Shown here: piece by piece, positions 47,792-60,699 of the stretch | How positions within the stretch are numbered: the stretch's first letter is position 1 | Layout of the letters: the number at the start of each line of letters is the position of its first letter | From: Lachancea kluyveri NRRL Y-12651 | Lineage: Eukaryota; Ascomycota; Saccharomycetes; Saccharomycetales; Saccharomycetaceae | Direction: 5' to 3' | Length of the DNA stretch: 64,000 bases | NCBI GenBank assembly: GCA_000149225.2 | Contig: CM000693.1 | Span: 806,001-870,000 of the forward strand | Program-made: the position numbers and the translations under genes | Notes under the pieces: model-generated | The model's input: only the letters and a program-made list of their open reading frames with translations | Told to the model about the DNA's origin: nothing | Database searches by the model: none

Positions 47792-49534
47792 ATGATGCCT
47801 GATTTGGAGAGTTCTTTAAAGCAGTTGTATTTGAATTATGACAGCAAATCCAAGGTTTTTCAAACGGATTACAAACTTTTACTTCCGGCAATCAGGGACT
47901 ACATAGTAATTTATCTCACTACAACTCCGTGGTATTGGATCCTGAGAGACTATGTGTTCTTTGTGTTCTTGTGTAAAGTATACCAGAAAATTTGGCTATA
48001 TTTTAGAGGATATGGCTTAATTGGTGCTCCTAAAAGATTGGTGCTTAGTATTACGAAATCTGTATTCCGTTGGCTACTAAGCACCAGGTTACTAAAGTCT
48101 AGCGTTGATGAAGAAGTCGCTAAAGCTTTGAACGGGATGGAACATGATATAATCGAGAGAAATGAAGCATTGGAGGATCGTTTCGAACTGCCTCAAAAGG
48201 GTATATCTGAGGATCAAGTTTTGCAAGAACTAGACAAATTACAAACTACTTTGACACACTCTGACTGGGAAGGCGGTAAAGTCTCTGGGGCTGTTTACCA
48301 TGGGGGCGAAGAATTGATTAAATTACAAAGCTTGGCATTTGAAAAATACTGTGTATCCAACCAATTACACCCGGATGTCTTTCCGGGTGTACGTAAAATG
48401 GAATCTGAAGTTGTTTCAATGGTCCTAAACCTGTTCAATGCTCCTGAGGATACCAGTTGTGGTACTACAACTTCTGGCGGTACCGAATCTTTACTACTAG
48501 CATGTCTCAGCGCGAAAATGTATGCACTACGTTATAAAGGAATTACAGAACCAGAGATGATTGTACCTACTACTGCACATGCTGGGTTTGATAAGGCTGC
48601 CTACTACTTTGGTATCAAGTTACACCATGCTCCCTTGGATCCTGTCACGTACCAGGTTGACCTTCGCAAAGTGCGTAACTTAATCAATAAGAACACGGTA
48701 TTACTTGTCGGCTCTGCGCCAAACTTCCCTCATGGTATAGTGGACGATATCCAGGGTTTGGGTGAGTTAGCTCAACGTTATTCCATTCCGTTACATGTCG
48801 ATTGCTGTCTTGGCTCATTCATCGTGGCATTCATGGACAAGTCCGGCTTTCACGACTTGCCACCTTTTGACTTTAGGGTTCCTGGTGTCACGTCTATATC
48901 TTGCGACACTCACAAGTACGGCTTCGCTCCTAAAGGATCATCTGTAATAATGTATCGTAACAGTTTGTTGAGAATGAACCAATACTACGTTAGTACAGAT
49001 TGGACTGGTGGCTTATACGGCTCTCCGACTTTGGCTGGTAGTAGGCCAGGTGCTCTTGTTGTTGGTTGCTGGGCTACGATGATTCATATTGGTGAGGATG
49101 GTTATATTCAGTCATGTAAACAGATCGTGTCTTCGGCAAGGAGGTTGAAAAGTTTTATTCAAGACGAACTCCCAGAATTGAAAATTATCGGTGATCCAAA
49201 GTGCTCAGTGGTGTCATTCACGTCTAGTAAAATCGATATCTACGAGCTTTCTGATAAGCTTTCCAAGCTGGGTTGGCATTTGAGTGCTTTACAAAAACCA
49301 CCTGCAATTCACTTGGCTGTAACAAGACTTTCTGTACCCGTGATCGAGGAATTGATGAAAGTTTTATTTGAGGTGGTTAAAGAGATGGGCCAAAACCCAA
49401 ATGCTAAGGCTTCATCTGATGGAACCAGTGCCTTGTACGGTGTTGCTGGAAGTGTTAAAACCACAGGCGTTGCGGATAGGTTGATCGTGGGGTTTCTAGA
49501 TGCCTTATACAAGATTAAACCAAGCGACGCATAA
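47792..49534 (+). CDS. DPL1: Sphingosine-1-phosphate / dihydrosphingosine-phosphate lyase
   Basis: The 580-residue protein has an N-terminal ER membrane anchor (~40-75) and a pyridoxal-phosphate-dependent lyase domain. The Schiff-base lysine is K375 in THKYGFAPKGS. Other markers are GTTTSGGTESLL at ~225-236 and DCCLGSF at ~333-339. It cleaves phosphorylated long-chain bases to a fatty aldehyde and phosphoethanolamine, the only exit from sphingolipid metabolism. Two ATGs lie in tandem (47792 and 47795). S. cerevisiae Dpl1 is about 589 residues. BRL1 follows on the same strand after only 82 bp, a short promoter. Confidence 0.95.
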   Translation: MMPDLESSLKQLYLNYDSKSKVFQTDYKLLLPAIRDYIVIYLTTTPWYWILRDYVFFVFLCKVYQKIWLYFRGYGLIGAPKRLVLSITKSVFRWLLSTRLLKSSVDEEVAKALNGMEHDIIERNEALEDRFELPQKGISEDQVLQELDKLQTTLTHSDWEGGKVSGAVYHGGEELIKLQSLAFEKYCVSNQLHPDVFPGVRKMESEVVSMVLNLFNAPEDTSCGTTTSGGTESLLLACLSAKMYALRYKGITEPEMIVPTTAHAGFDKAAYYFGIKLHHAPLDPVTYQVDLRKVRNLINKNTVLLVGSAPNFPHGIVDDIQGLGELAQRYSIPLHVDCCLGSFIVAFMDKSGFHDLPPFDFRVPGVTSISCDTHKYGFAPKGSSVIMYRNSLLRMNQYYVSTDWTGGLYGSPTLAGSRPGALVVGCWATMIHIGEDGYIQSCKQIVSSARRLKSFIQDELPELKIIGDPKCSVVSFTSSKIDIYELSDKLSKLGWHLSALQKPPAIHLAVTRLSVPVIEELMKVLFEVVKEMGQNPNAKASSDGTSALYGVAGSVKTTGVADRLIVGFLDALYKIKPSDA

Positions 49535-49616
49535 TCTTCGAACCGTAAGTACGCGCGTGTATACATCGCTCTTTACGATATATAGCTTTAACAAATAACA
49601 CGAAGTAGCCATTACC

Positions 49617-50963
49617 ATGATGTTTGGTGAAATAAAACAAAACAAAAAAAAAGTTGCATTGCAAGAATTTTACAATCAGTACAAAAAGGCCTCTGAAATG
49701 GATGGTTTTGGTAAGCTTACAATCTGTGATGCAGACTCTACGATCCAAGAGGAAGACTTGAATGCCATATCCAATTTAAGAATATCCGAAACAGAAAGCG
49801 CTGCGAATGACGAAAAAAACCTGCCACCACAGATCATGAATAAGTTCATGCCCCATTTTCCGACCTGTCCCTCACCCCTAAGGCAAACCTTGGTGATAGT
49901 GGATGAATCTGATAGGATGGATGTAGACTCGAGGGAGGAACTGGAAGAGGAGCAAAGCAATGGGAAAACTTTTCAAGATAATGAGTTACTGGATGATGAA
50001 CCCGAAGTGCAAGCCGAGGACACAGATTTAATAACCAATGCTGCAAACAGCAAAGCGGTAATCAAGGCTCTTCTATCTCCAACGAGTCTGGGTGTTGCGG
50101 CCGCTACAAAGCTAGACGATGTCCCGATATCTTTGGCACCGGAGCCTTCGCATACTATAGAGGAGGAACTTGAACAGCCAGCAGAACATCTAATCAGTAC
50201 AGGCAGCACTTCCTTAAGCGAAGATAACCTTAACGAACTAAGACGGAGAACTACACAACCGGTGCAAGTTTCTATTAATAATCATCATTACTACTACACT
50301 CCTCCTCATCCTCATCCTCCATCATCATCATCATCATCATCACCCCGACCATACACATCTTCAAGATACTACAATGAAGAAGATCGATATAGACTGCCAT
50401 TGCCATGGTCTGCAAGATCAAATCCTGCCTCCAAAGCACCCTATGTGCTCATATCATATTTACAACTGCTTTTAAACTCATTGACCGTACTAGTGATTTT
50501 CTCCTTTATTACATCGTTCATGCGTGCCTTGAAAGCCGATTTAAAATCCACATGGGAGCATACCAAGTTTGAACTAGAATTTGAATCATCTAATTGTAAA
50601 TCCCATTATGTGGCCAACAATTGTGATCGCAAAACAAGATACCCGGCATTACAGGAACAATGTCTCGAATGGGAAAAATGTATGAGTAGAAACAACGACC
50701 TGTTTTTCAGAGCTAGAACTGCGTTGAGCGCAAAATTGTTTGGCGACTTTATAAACTCTTTTATAGAGCCTTTGGGGTGGAAGGCCTTGCTCGTGATACT
50801 GTTAGGCTTGGCCATATGGTGTTTTAGTTCTAATTTTCTTCTCGGTTTTGCCAGGGCCAAGAGTTACTATGGAACTGAGAAACGACTACTCGAAAACAGC
50901 ATCAAACACAAAGAGGTTTATCGTGATTACAATGGACGTTTACTGGAAGATCAGCATTACTAA
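49617..50963 (+). CDS. BRL1: Nuclear-envelope protein Brl1 (Brr6/Brl1 family)
   Basis: The 448-residue protein has an acidic, disordered N-terminal half and a Pro/Ser run (~225-245, encoded by CAT/TCA repeats near 50310-50343). A Brr6/Brl1 domain follows: membrane span ~272-300, a lumenal loop with four cysteines (in NCKSHYVANNC and EQCLEWEKCM) and span ~386-412, ending GFARAKSYYG. The four cysteines form two disulfides in the family. Brl1 works with Brr6 and Apq12 in fusing the inner and outer nuclear membranes during pore assembly. It is nearer Brl1 (about 471) than Brr6 (about 197). Confidence 0.9.
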   Translation: MMFGEIKQNKKKVALQEFYNQYKKASEMDGFGKLTICDADSTIQEEDLNAISNLRISETESAANDEKNLPPQIMNKFMPHFPTCPSPLRQTLVIVDESDRMDVDSREELEEEQSNGKTFQDNELLDDEPEVQAEDTDLITNAANSKAVIKALLSPTSLGVAAATKLDDVPISLAPEPSHTIEEELEQPAEHLISTGSTSLSEDNLNELRRRTTQPVQVSINNHHYYYTPPHPHPPSSSSSSSPRPYTSSRYYNEEDRYRLPLPWSARSNPASKAPYVLISYLQLLLNSLTVLVIFSFITSFMRALKADLKSTWEHTKFELEFESSNCKSHYVANNCDRKTRYPALQEQCLEWEKCMSRNNDLFFRARTALSAKLFGDFINSFIEPLGWKALLVILLGLAIWCFSSNFLLGFARAKSYYGTEKRLLENSIKHKEVYRDYNGRLLEDQHY

Positions 50964-53413
<2,450 letters not shown>

Positions 53414-54126
53414 GCTACAACGTTTTCAATTCTTGTAATCTATATACCTTAAAGATTGGTAAATCAATTAATCCCCTGTACTGCATCTATACATGGCTTG
53501 AAGTTGAGTGTACAGAGAAAAGGGCTGGCAGCAGTATCTGATTATGTAACTCATTTCACAATACCTTTTACCTGGATGTTCTTCTTTTCTACGGCCGTCA
53601 CTAAGTCTGTCATCGATTTCAGTCGCCGTCGCTGTCGCTGGCATACTTGAAAGACTATTTTTGTGTCATTCCTCCTGGATTACATGGTGCTGAAAATCAT
53701 GGCCTGGTTAAGTATATACAAAGTTGTCTTTTGAAATGAACTCTCTTTGGAAGGAATTTTTTTTTTTTTGGTTTTTTTTTGCTTATAGTACACCTAATCT
53801 ATCAATAATAAACAGCCTTTACTCGCCTTTATTTTCTCGGAGAATATAACTAAACTAGTACCAGCTCCAACTCAAGAATAAAATTTGCTACCGTTATTTA
53901 CTGTTCAACTTTTTTTTTTCTTTCTTTTGGTACCTGCGCTGATTACAAACAATTGAAACATCTTTAAACCTTACACTAAGGCCTAAAAAAAATAAAAAGA
54001 GAACTGTTCCTTTGCAGTTTTTATTCTATTCAAATACTATCGTCAAATATAGTGTGAGCCTCTGTTGCCAAATTTTGATAAGAAATTAAATTTTCCTAGC
54101 TTTCTGGTATTACCACTAAACATTAT
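53414..54126. other. Region between PUT2 and the orphan regulator gene
   Basis: A 713-bp AT-rich gap with T tracts (53756-53779, 53910-53930) and no recognised element. It should hold the PUT2 3' end and the promoter of the next gene. Confidence 0.6.
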
Positions 54127-55959
54127 ATGCATAAAATTAAGCCCTGTCATAAAAAGATGGCTTATATTCCAGGTCCCTGTCACCCGTATCATGAAACTAT
54201 CTCAAATGAGCATTGGAAATACTTTCATAGTTACAAGCCAGAAGTTTTATACCGATCTATGGACCCCGGATTGCATGATGCATTTGAATTAAACAGTAGA
54301 AGAATCGATACTTCAATGTCAGCCTGTTCTTCTGAATCAAATCGGTCTAACGAAACAGATGACCTTTCGCCAAGGTTGTGTTTACGTTTGCTTCCTAGGA
54401 ATGACAGTCATTTAAAAATTAAAGATTATATGGTTGAAAAATCTACAGTGCCATTTTTTGAGCCTCAGTATATTGATACTCGATCTCGCGATATTTCCAA
54501 TAGAACTAATATTCACAATCTAACTCACGAAGTTGTTTCATTTGTCAAAGCTCTCAAAGAAACAGAAACACAAAGACAGACACCAACCATGTCGTATCAT
54601 AAAATGACACCGCAGTTTTATCTCCAGTGCTCTAACTCAAATCCTAAAAGCTACGCTGGTCCACAAACTTATACATTGGAAAAAAATGGCCATTGCAATC
54701 ATGACGAACTTCCTGGGCGTCTTTTGGAAGACTCGGCGTTCGACGGTTTTGAAGATTCTGAGAGATACATAGATCCATCTATTCTACAATTGTGTCCTAG
54801 GGAGAATGAATCTGCCACCGGTAAATCCAGGTCTCGCGACTTTGTTGAGCATGAACACATTTATAATATGTCATTAGAGAGGTTGGCGGAGGGGAGGGGA
54901 ATTAATACTGATGCCGATATAAATAATACTAGCAGTGACCAAACTAATGTGGCTAGTCCCAACGTATTCGATTTGTGTCTTACGCTTCATAAAAATTCGG
55001 ATTGGTCTTCAATAAGGAAAGACAGTGGGTATTGCTCCACCGCAAGCACCCAAACGACATGTGTCTCAACTTCACCTCCAGATTCTAGTACTCCTGTTGA
55101 TAGCCCGCAAAGATTAGTTTCACGAATTGAGCAAAAGCATGCACAAGGTTTCAAGTCATGTACATTATCAGTAAACGATTTGTTGCCTGGTAGAATTCTC
55201 CGAACAACCTTGGTCAAAAAAACTGGTGTAAATAATGAACACCGGACTCTTGAAGTAACATTTCTCAATTCTCCATTTACTCAAATGTACAAGCATTTGG
55301 ATACTTTGAGCTATGCCAACCGAGAAAGAGGCAATTTTAGAACTATTTGGAAAGTCGTCAGGCAGCAGGATAGATCTTCAATCTTTTTGAAACTAGATTC
55401 CTCTAATGAAAGTGAAGACTGTCCACCTGATATCTTCCAATTTTCAGTAATCTCAAGAATACTACCTCAAGGTTGTTTTGGAAGATCAAAAATAGCATTA
55501 AAGAAGAAGAAAAATACAGTACAAGAACAGTTGGATATCGAAAGGTCGCAAGGTGGTTACTGTTGGAGACACTTTGTTACCAGCTTTGAATATTTCAAGT
55601 TGATCGATTACATTCTAGGTTACCAATATGATGTCACTTTCAATAACAAAAAAACCAACAACGGGACCATTGGAAAGGACAGCAAGCCTATCCCTGCAAA
55701 GAAACATCAAGAAATGAGAGTCAGGTCTCACGCAAAGATCTGGTTTGATGGTAAAGCCATTAAATCGTCAGAAAATTTAACTCAAGAGGAACAGGACCCT
55801 GTAAGAAGGGAGTTTGTGGTCGGTCTATTCCAACAGATTAAGGCTTACGCCAAAAAAAGGCCCATATCAAACGACAACAACTTGTGTGTCATGGAATTTA
55901 AATATTTGAAAGAAGCTGTGGAAAAGGAATTATCTTTTTATTCCTACCAATCCTTATAG
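54127..55959 (+). CDS. Orphan protein with possible Medusa/DUF7082-type domain
   Basis: The 610-residue protein (a second in-frame ATG at 54157 would give 600) has a disordered, Ser-rich first half with no motif I know. From about residue 335 it looks folded. The last ~150 residues contain YCWRHFVTSFEYFKLIDYILGY, then LTQEEQDPVRREF, then KKRPISNDNNLCVMEFKYLKEAVEKELSFYS. This order resembles, from memory, the C-terminal DUF7082 domain of Aspergillus Medusa (VTS-x-DT/LL, a basic EEKNRIRR helix, then a KPRNIEKDVKVFPW-like block). Medusa regulates fungal development. The family call is tentative. No signal peptide, membrane span or zinc finger is seen. S. cerevisiae has no gene here between PUT2 and SSD1. 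Confidence 0.6.
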   Translation: MHKIKPCHKKMAYIPGPCHPYHETISNEHWKYFHSYKPEVLYRSMDPGLHDAFELNSRRIDTSMSACSSESNRSNETDDLSPRLCLRLLPRNDSHLKIKDYMVEKSTVPFFEPQYIDTRSRDISNRTNIHNLTHEVVSFVKALKETETQRQTPTMSYHKMTPQFYLQCSNSNPKSYAGPQTYTLEKNGHCNHDELPGRLLEDSAFDGFEDSERYIDPSILQLCPRENESATGKSRSRDFVEHEHIYNMSLERLAEGRGINTDADINNTSSDQTNVASPNVFDLCLTLHKNSDWSSIRKDSGYCSTASTQTTCVSTSPPDSSTPVDSPQRLVSRIEQKHAQGFKSCTLSVNDLLPGRILRTTLVKKTGVNNEHRTLEVTFLNSPFTQMYKHLDTLSYANRERGNFRTIWKVVRQQDRSSIFLKLDSSNESEDCPPDIFQFSVISRILPQGCFGRSKIALKKKKNTVQEQLDIERSQGGYCWRHFVTSFEYFKLIDYILGYQYDVTFNNKKTNNGTIGKDSKPIPAKKHQEMRVRSHAKIWFDGKAIKSSENLTQEEQDPVRREFVVGLFQQIKAYAKKRPISNDNNLCVMEFKYLKEAVEKELSFYSYQSL

Positions 55960-56949
55960 GGTTACACAGATAGATATTCGTTTCACATATGAATCTGTAT
56001 AACAAGATGAAGAAAGGTGTTCTGTATCAGTTTTTTGTTTTTTTTTTAAATAATTATTTAATTTTAAACAACAAATATGACAACCAAAGACCAACGATGA
56101 ATTTCCTTGCCAAAATATGAAAACTTTAAATGCAAATAAACACGTAAAAAAACAGAAATAACCTTGGAAAAATTGAACTAAGTTCAAAGGTTTATTATCA
56201 TCCAACGATAAAACAAACCAAGAGCTAATATTGATATATCAGTCCTCTGTCACAAACCATTCAACTCTTTAACTGTTGTAATTCCTAACTGTTCAGCTGA
56301 CGCTGTGTAGTCTATAATTGGAAAAATTCCATAGTTGGAGCCTGGGCTCAACCTACCCGTACACCACATAATATGAGGTTCAATCCGATATTTATGAAGT
56401 ACGTCTAGCAAACATTGCTATCAGTAGACCTATGAGCTATCAATGGATAGCTTCAAATATTGTGCAATATAGGGGTCCTCACTTCTTTAGTCTATAGTTT
56501 GCCTTTTACGCTTCTCTGTTGTCTCATTTGTCCCTGTTGTCCTCTTTAACGCTGACTTGTACGTGCATCGAAATCTGCAAGTAGACGCTAGTTTTTCTTT
56601 CCCTTTCTCCTTGAGGAATAACTTCTACAAAATAGCAATTTGCCGGCACAATTGACAAAGAGAGTCTCACAGAGCAAGATCTAGTTGGTAACTCATTGAT
56701 TAGCGCTTTTCTACCTAACACTGCCAGTTTCTAGCTTTCTCCTACTGTTCCGTTCTTTTTAGCTCGTAGCACTCCCCTTGCTTGACATTTTGCCACCCGA
56801 AAAACCAGAAGGAATCAAAAACTGAAGAAGACACTCACAGAAAACAGAGCTCCCAATAAGATTTTACTGAAGCACTCTCCAATAAGACTACCAATCACTA
56901 GCTCGGTACTAACTTTTCTCACTCATTTTCTCCTATCCAGTTTCTCACG
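55960..56949. other. Long region upstream of SSD1
   Basis: This 990-bp gap probably contains the SSD1 promoter and a long leader. T/A runs lie near 56030-56060. I see no gene, tRNA or repeat, and the short open frames resemble nothing. Confidence 0.6.
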
Positions 56950-59900
56950 ATGAGTTTTCCTGGAAGAAACAATGAAAACAAGTTTGCCCCCACAACTGGC
57001 GGGAAAAACAATCCTAAACAGATTCACATTGCCCACAGAAGGTCTCCTAGTGAATTGACCAACTTGATGATTGAACAATTTACTTTGCAGAGACAGTTGG
57101 AAATTGTTCAAGCACAACAACAACAGTTGCTTGCACAACAACAACAATTGGCTCATCAGACCGGCCAATACTTAAACCCGGGGGGTAACGGCCCGCCTCC
57201 TGGCCAATCTGCTCCTACTCCTTCCGGATTCATCCCTCAACCACCCCATCCTCACTACAACAACGTTTCCAGTCCTTCTGGTTCAGCGAATTCTGGTAAC
57301 AGAAGCAGGTCACACTCCCGTAACAACTCTGGCTACTATAACAACGAATATTCTGCTGGTGGTCATAGGAGAACTGGGTCCCAGTCGAGCGTTTATGGCC
57401 ACTCCAGAAGGCACTCACTAGGCCTGAACGAAGCCAAGAAAGCTGCTGCCGAAGAACAGGCCAAAAGAGCTACTGGAAGTGTCTCTATCAAAGTCGACAA
57501 CGTAGATGTTGACATAACTCCACCGCCATCTGATTCCACCGAACAATCCGGTTACAAATTCCCGGCTACGCCTGCTGACAGCTCCAGAGGACTGGACCAT
57601 CGCCGTTCAAACTCTAACATGTCTCCAAATAGGTCCTTCCAATTTCCTGCGCGTCCGTCCAATAATGAAAACCAAGAGAACGACTTTATTCAAGTCGGAA
57701 CTCCTCACCGCCGCACCAATTCGAGAAATCAAGACTTATCTGGTATCAATTCTAACTGGAGATTGCAACAACAGCCACAGCAACAGCAGCAACAACAACA
57801 ACAACAACAACAACAACAGCCACAGCCACAGCAACAACAACAACAACAACAGCCACTATCACAGCAACAACAGCCATCGCAATCTCCTTACTACCATAAA
57901 AAGTCTCACTCTAGGGATTTTTCAGGATTTGGTTCCTTAGAACCACCTCCAGTATTCCAGCCAGGCCACAAGTCTCGTGGCTCTAATGCCTCAGCCCACA
58001 GCTTTAGTTCGAATAGTGGGGGCAATTCTAGCGGCCGTAAATCACTTTTTGCTCCATATTTACCTCAAGCCAATATCCCACAATTGGTCCAAGAGGGTCG
58101 GCTAGTTGCTGGTATCCTACGTGTCAATAAGAAAAACAGATCAGATGCTTGGGTCTCTACCGACGGTGTCTTAGATGCAGATATCTTTATCTGTGGCTCC
58201 AAGGATCGTAACAGAGCTTTAGAAGGTGATCTCGTAGCTGTGGAACTCTTGGTGGTTGATGATGTTTGGGGTTCAAAGAAGGAAAAAGAGGAAAAAAAAA
58301 GAAGAAAAGATGCAAGCAACCAACACGACATTTTGTTAAATAGCAACGATGACTATCACAACGATGCTTCTTCCAGTGCTGCCAAAACCAACAGCACTGT
58401 GTCTTCCTCCGCTTCTGAAAAAGACGAGCTCAGGGTTTCCACCCCTTCTAGCGGTGTCAAGAGAAGAGGTTCTTTGAAACAACGTCCAACTCAAAAGAAA
58501 AATGACGATGTTGAAGTCGAAGGTCAATCCTTGCTATTAGCAGAAGAAGAGGAGATCAATGACGATTACAAACCTTTGTATGCAGGTCACGTTGTTGCTG
58601 TTTTGGATCGTATTCCAGGTCAGTTGTTCAGTGGAACTTTGGGCTTATTAAGGCCTTCCCAACAATCGAACACTGATGCCAACAAACCTCATAGACCAAA
58701 AATTGTGTGGTTTAAGCCGACAGATAAGAAAGTTCCACTGATTGCTATCCCAACGGAACAAGCACCAAAGGATTTTGTGGAAAATGCAGACCACTATGCA
58801 GACAAGCTATTTGTTGCTTCTATCAAGCGTTGGCCAATTACCTCATTACATCCATTTGGTACTCTAGTGTCTCAGCTGGGTGAAATAAACGACCCCGCCA
58901 CGGAAATCGATGCTATTTTAAGAGACAACAACTTTTTATCTGACGAGTATTTGGACCCACAAGACCGTACCAAAGAAAGAGACACCTTCCAAGCTTTGGA
59001 ACTTTCAAAGGATCAAATTGAATCCAGAAGATCTTTTGAAGATGAAGATGTTTTTGCTATTACCGAAAACGCTTCTGTCTCTGATTTTGCCATTCACATA
59101 AAGACTTTGAAAGATGGTAGTATCGAACTTGGTTGTCATGTTATTGATGTCACAGCTCATATTGAAGAGGGTTCATCGTTGGATAGAAGGGCCAGAAAAA
59201 GATCCTCAGCCGTGTTCATGCCTCAGAAAACTGTACACTTATTACCAAAGCAACTCAATAGTTCCTTAGCCCTAACGAAGGACAAACTATCGGCCACCAT
59301 CTCCGTAGTCTACAAGATTGATGCGTCCTCATTGGATATTGTATCAACTTGGATCGGCGAGTCAACCATTGTTCCCGCCGATTTATTGACTTTTGATCAG
59401 GTTAACAAAGAGATCACCTCTGGCAATGCTTCCAAATTCATTTCAGATGTGCATAAGGTTGCAAACCAATTTTATTGCCAAAGGTTGAACCTCTCAGGGG
59501 CACGCCAGAAACCAAACTTGGCCTTATTAGAGACTTTGGACGATGAAAAGGTTAATGTTGATTTGAACATTTTAGAAAACAGTATCGCTGACACCATCTT
59601 TGGTGAAATCCAACGCAAAGTTAACAGTACCGTTGCCGAAAAGATTTATAACAAGCTGGGCAGTTTGTCATTCTTAAGAAGACAAGCAGAACCAATTACC
59701 ACTAAGCTGAAGCTGTTTAAGAAAAAGGTTCAAAATTTTGGATATGATGTTGACATTACCTCTGCAAGCGCCGCAATTTCGTCCATACTATCTATCGAAG
59801 ATACCAAGGCCAGAGCCTGTGTAGAAATCTTACTGTTCAAGACTTTTACCAGAGCAAAATACTTTATCGCAGGCAAGGTAGACTCCGACCAATATAGAAA

Positions 59901-60699
59901 TTATTCGTTGAACTTACCCCTCTACACTCATTTCACTGCCCCACTAAGAAGATACGCCGATCATGTTGTCCATAGACAGCTAAAATCTGTTATTCGTGGT
60001 ACAGAATACCAAGAAGATTCTGATTCTTTGAAGATAACCTCAGAATACTGCAACTTTAAAAAGGACTGTGCTCATCATGCTCAAGAACAAGCCATCCACT
60101 TGTTGCTTTGTAAGACCATCAATGATATGGGTAATGCTACCGGTCAATTACTGACGATGGCAACAGTATTGCAAGTTTACGAATCTTCTTTTGATATCTT
60201 CATTCCAGAGTTTGGCATTGAAAAGCGTGTCCACGGTGATCAACTTCCTTTGATAAAGGCTGAGTATGACGGTTCCAAAAGGATTTTAGAGCTATACTGG
60301 CAGGCAGGTGTCGACAGTGCTACTTTTGTGCCTGCTGATGAAAAAAATCCAAAGTCCTACAGAAATTCTATTAAAAACAAGTTCCGGTCTACTAGCGCAG
60401 AGATTGCCGCCACGCAACAAAAGAGACAATCTGAAAATAACAGCGCTGTAAGTGACGAATTAGCAGTCGAGTTTTCCAGATTACAATTGCAACCACCCTC
60501 CTTGACTTTGCCTGAAGGATCTTCCCCTGAGCCATTGAACGACTATCTACGTGCCACTATAACTAAAAGAGATGGCGACAAATACGTTCAAGAAATTCGC
60601 GAATTACAACAAGTTCCGGTTTTATTAAGAGCAGAAGTTGGCATGGCATTACCATGTTTAACTGTGCGCGCATTAAACCCCTTTGCCAAGAAAGAGTGA
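56950..60699 (+). CDS. SSD1: Translational regulator Ssd1 (RNase II-like, non-catalytic)
   Basis: The 1249-residue length nearly equals S. cerevisiae Ssd1 (1250). The N-terminal ~335 residues are disordered with Gln, Ser and basic SHSR-type stretches; a Gln/Pro tract lies at ~273-315. Cold-shock-like domains follow (~365-640), then an RNB domain (~690-1010, with HFTAPLRRYADHVVHRQL near 995) and an S1-like end. Ssd1 binds cell-wall mRNAs, holds them untranslated and is released by the Cbk1 kinase. Where active RNase II enzymes have an Asp cluster, this protein reads FAITENASVSDFAIHI, so it should not cut RNA, as known for Ssd1. Confidence 0.95.
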   Translation: MSFPGRNNENKFAPTTGGKNNPKQIHIAHRRSPSELTNLMIEQFTLQRQLEIVQAQQQQLLAQQQQLAHQTGQYLNPGGNGPPPGQSAPTPSGFIPQPPHPHYNNVSSPSGSANSGNRSRSHSRNNSGYYNNEYSAGGHRRTGSQSSVYGHSRRHSLGLNEAKKAAAEEQAKRATGSVSIKVDNVDVDITPPPSDSTEQSGYKFPATPADSSRGLDHRRSNSNMSPNRSFQFPARPSNNENQENDFIQVGTPHRRTNSRNQDLSGINSNWRLQQQPQQQQQQQQQQQQQQPQPQQQQQQQQPLSQQQQPSQSPYYHKKSHSRDFSGFGSLEPPPVFQPGHKSRGSNASAHSFSSNSGGNSSGRKSLFAPYLPQANIPQLVQEGRLVAGILRVNKKNRSDAWVSTDGVLDADIFICGSKDRNRALEGDLVAVELLVVDDVWGSKKEKEEKKRRKDASNQHDILLNSNDDYHNDASSSAAKTNSTVSSSASEKDELRVSTPSSGVKRRGSLKQRPTQKKNDDVEVEGQSLLLAEEEEINDDYKPLYAGHVVAVLDRIPGQLFSGTLGLLRPSQQSNTDANKPHRPKIVWFKPTDKKVPLIAIPTEQAPKDFVENADHYADKLFVASIKRWPITSLHPFGTLVSQLGEINDPATEIDAILRDNNFLSDEYLDPQDRTKERDTFQALELSKDQIESRRSFEDEDVFAITENASVSDFAIHIKTLKDGSIELGCHVIDVTAHIEEGSSLDRRARKRSSAVFMPQKTVHLLPKQLNSSLALTKDKLSATISVVYKIDASSLDIVSTWIGESTIVPADLLTFDQVNKEITSGNASKFISDVHKVANQFYCQRLNLSGARQKPNLALLETLDDEKVNVDLNILENSIADTIFGEIQRKVNSTVAEKIYNKLGSLSFLRRQAEPITTKLKLFKKKVQNFGYDVDITSASAAISSILSIEDTKARACVEILLFKTFTRAKYFIAGKVDSDQYRNYSLNLPLYTHFTAPLRRYADHVVHRQLKSVIRGTEYQEDSDSLKITSEYCNFKKDCAHHAQEQAIHLLLCKTINDMGNATGQLLTMATVLQVYESSFDIFIPEFGIEKRVHGDQLPLIKAEYDGSKRILELYWQAGVDSATFVPADEKNPKSYRNSIKNKFRSTSAEIAATQQKRQSENNSAVSDELAVEFSRLQLQPPSLTLPEGSSPEPLNDYLRATITKRDGDKYVQEIRELQQVPVLLRAEVGMALPCLTVRALNPFAKKE
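57768..57888 (+). repeat. Gln/Pro-coding CAA/CAG/CCA tract in SSD1
   Basis: About 40 codons are almost all CAA, CAG or CCA, giving runs of Gln broken by Pro. The tract is likely to vary in length. Confidence 0.9.
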
